In this document: positions 4,182 to 5,044 of the stretch, piece after piece
Position numbering within the stretch: position 1 is the stretch's first letter
How the letters are laid out: each line of letters starts with the position of its first letter
From: Acidobacteriaceae bacterium
GTDB taxonomy: Bacteria; Acidobacteriota; Terriglobia; Bryobacterales; Bryobacteraceae
Reading direction: 5' to 3'
DNA: 5,044 nt
Assembly: GCA_019245255.1 (NCBI GenBank)
Contig: JAFARV010000451.1
Span: 1 to 5,044 of the forward strand
Made by a program: the position numbers and the translations under genes
Notes under the pieces: model-generated
Databases searched by the model: none
What the model was told of the DNA's origin: nothing
The model's input: only the letters and a program-made list of their open reading frames with translations

Positions 4182-5030
4182 CTATTTTGGAGCGGGCGCC
4201 GGAGGCGGGCTCGCTGGTGGGGACTGCGGAGTCGCCGCGGCCTTCATTCTCGTTGCAACGTTCTTCTGGGCTGAAACGTAGTTTTTGATTTGATCCTGCA
4301 GGTTTGGCATAGCCAGCACTTTGTCAGCCGTCGCGATCGCGTCGTCGTACTGCTTCGCGTCGTTGTAGATCTTCGTTAGCCGGGCAGGCAGAAGCGGGTT
4401 GGACGGGTCAGCAGTCATCGCAGCCTGCATCTGCTTGATTGCCTCTGGATAGTTCTTGTTCAAGTCCGCAGCCTGCCCGAGCGCATCGTAAGCCTCACCG
4501 TTCAGGCGCATCTTCTCTTTGGGCCACGCATCGACTGGGACTCCCAGAGGAGGCGTGTTGGCGGTCTTGAGCAAATCCAAGACCTTATTTGCGTTGTCGT
4601 CGATCTTTTTTATGCTTTGGTCTTTATCGAGGTCCGTAGCGTGCGTGTTGGCGGCGATGGTCTCGGCCATGATCGCGCGCGCCTCAACGTTGTTCGGGTC
4701 ATTCTGGACTGCGCGCTCGCCCCACACGAGAGTTTCAGCGTAATCTCCCGATTGCTGCGCGGCCTGAACGGCCATGTTCAGCAGCATCGGTTTGTAGTCG
4801 GTATCGGTAAAATTCTCGAGGACGTTACTGATGGCGGCGAGCGTGGCCTTCGGGTCATTAGCCTGCGCAGCGGTCTGCACTTTCATCAGCGCGTCTTGCT
4901 CACCTTTTGACTTTGGCTTGGGTCCCTGTTGTTGCTGCTGCGACTGCGGAGCCGCGTTCTGTTGCGCGGGGAACGTTGGAGCCGTGAGGATCAACGCGCC
5001 TGCAATGACCAGCATTCCTTGTCTCATCAC
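4182..5030 (-). CDS. Exported tetratricopeptide-repeat protein
   Basis: The product is 282 aa. Residues 1-22 form a signal peptide (MLVIAGALILTAPTFPA), so it should be periplasmic or surface-associated, without a lipobox. A low-complexity Gln-rich linker with five Gln in a row (31-35) and a basic KPKSK follow. Helical repeats come next: about 80-113 (ending AVQNDPNNVEA, a classic TPR helix-B and turn), about 176-209 (GEAYDALGQAADLNKNYPEAI to MTADPSNP) and about 212-245 (AKQYDDAIATADKVL). The C-terminus is Pro/Ala-rich (residues 266-282). TPR proteins act as interaction scaffolds; no partner is visible apart from the downstream rnc, with which it likely shares a transcript. AGGAG at 5038-5042 is 7 nt from GTG 5030 and 10 nt from ATG 5027, so either start is possible. 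The rest of any upstream operon lies beyond the window. Confidence 0.88.
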   Translation of the reverse strand: MMRQGMLVIAGALILTAPTFPAQQNAAPQSQQQQQGPKPKSKGEQDALMKVQTAAQANDPKATLAAISNVLENFTDTDYKPMLLNMAVQAAQQSGDYAETLVWGERAVQNDPNNVEARAIMAETIAANTHATDLDKDQSIKKIDDNANKVLDLLKTANTPPLGVPVDAWPKEKMRLNGEAYDALGQAADLNKNYPEAIKQMQAAMTADPSNPLLPARLTKIYNDAKQYDDAIATADKVLAMPNLQDQIKNYVSAQKNVATRMKAAATPQSPPASPPPAPAPK

Positions 5031-5037
5031 TGTTTCT

Positions 5038-5042
5038 CTCCT
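5038..5042 (-). promoter_or_regulatory. Shine-Dalgarno of the TPR gene
   Basis: AGGAG on the minus strand lies 7 nt before GTG 5030 and 10 nt before ATG 5027. It supports translation beginning at one of these two adjacent codons and shows that the gene is complete at its 5' end within the window. Confidence 0.75.
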
Positions 5043-5044
5043 GA

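Noticed and set aside
4917..4940. CAG/CTG-type run in the TPR gene as a microsatellite
   Set aside because: It is just the short Gln-rich linker with mixed codons; too short to suggest phase variation.

Overview
The window looks like an ordinary chromosomal stretch of a moderately GC-rich, Gram-negative-type bacterium. The gene mix (secreted ThuA, secreted GlcG/HbpS, a secreted TPR protein beside rnc) and the protein style suggest Acidobacteriota, perhaps Koribacter/Terriglobia-like. That is an inference from recognition, not proven by a marker gene. No phage, transposase, CRISPR array or defence module is visible.

Layout. Positions 1-226 (minus) hold the N-terminus of a class III PLP aminotransferase that runs off the left edge. 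Divergent from it, 355-879 (plus) encodes an exported thioredoxin-fold/ATP10-like protein without a CXXC site. Next, 955-1425 (plus) encodes an exported GlcG/HbpS-family protein. On the minus strand, 1471-1641 is a small acidic ORF (56 aa). Its start codon lies in a region that can fold into two mutually exclusive hairpins and belongs to a 47-nt repeat whose second copy is at 882-928. Upstream on the same strand is a secreted ThuA-domain protein (1745-2620, TTG start). Divergent from thuA, 2711-3334 (plus) encodes a small VTT/DedA-like (YqaA-type) membrane protein. It is followed closely by a CAT-anticodon tRNA (3369-3445).

The right third is a minus-strand pair, probably an operon: an exported TPR protein (4182-5030) followed 14 nt later by rnc, RNase III (3424-4167). 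The end of rnc runs antisense into the 3' part of the tRNA, so the TCA of the T-psi-C loop, read on the other strand, is the rnc stop codon.

The genes do not form one obvious pathway. Several (355-879, 955-1425, 1745-2620, 4182-5030) carry signal peptides, so the window is rich in periplasmic or exported proteins. The points most worth a second look are the leader of the small acidic ORF with its alternative hairpins and partial duplicate, and the tRNA/rnc convergent overlap. Neither is clear evidence of a new system.
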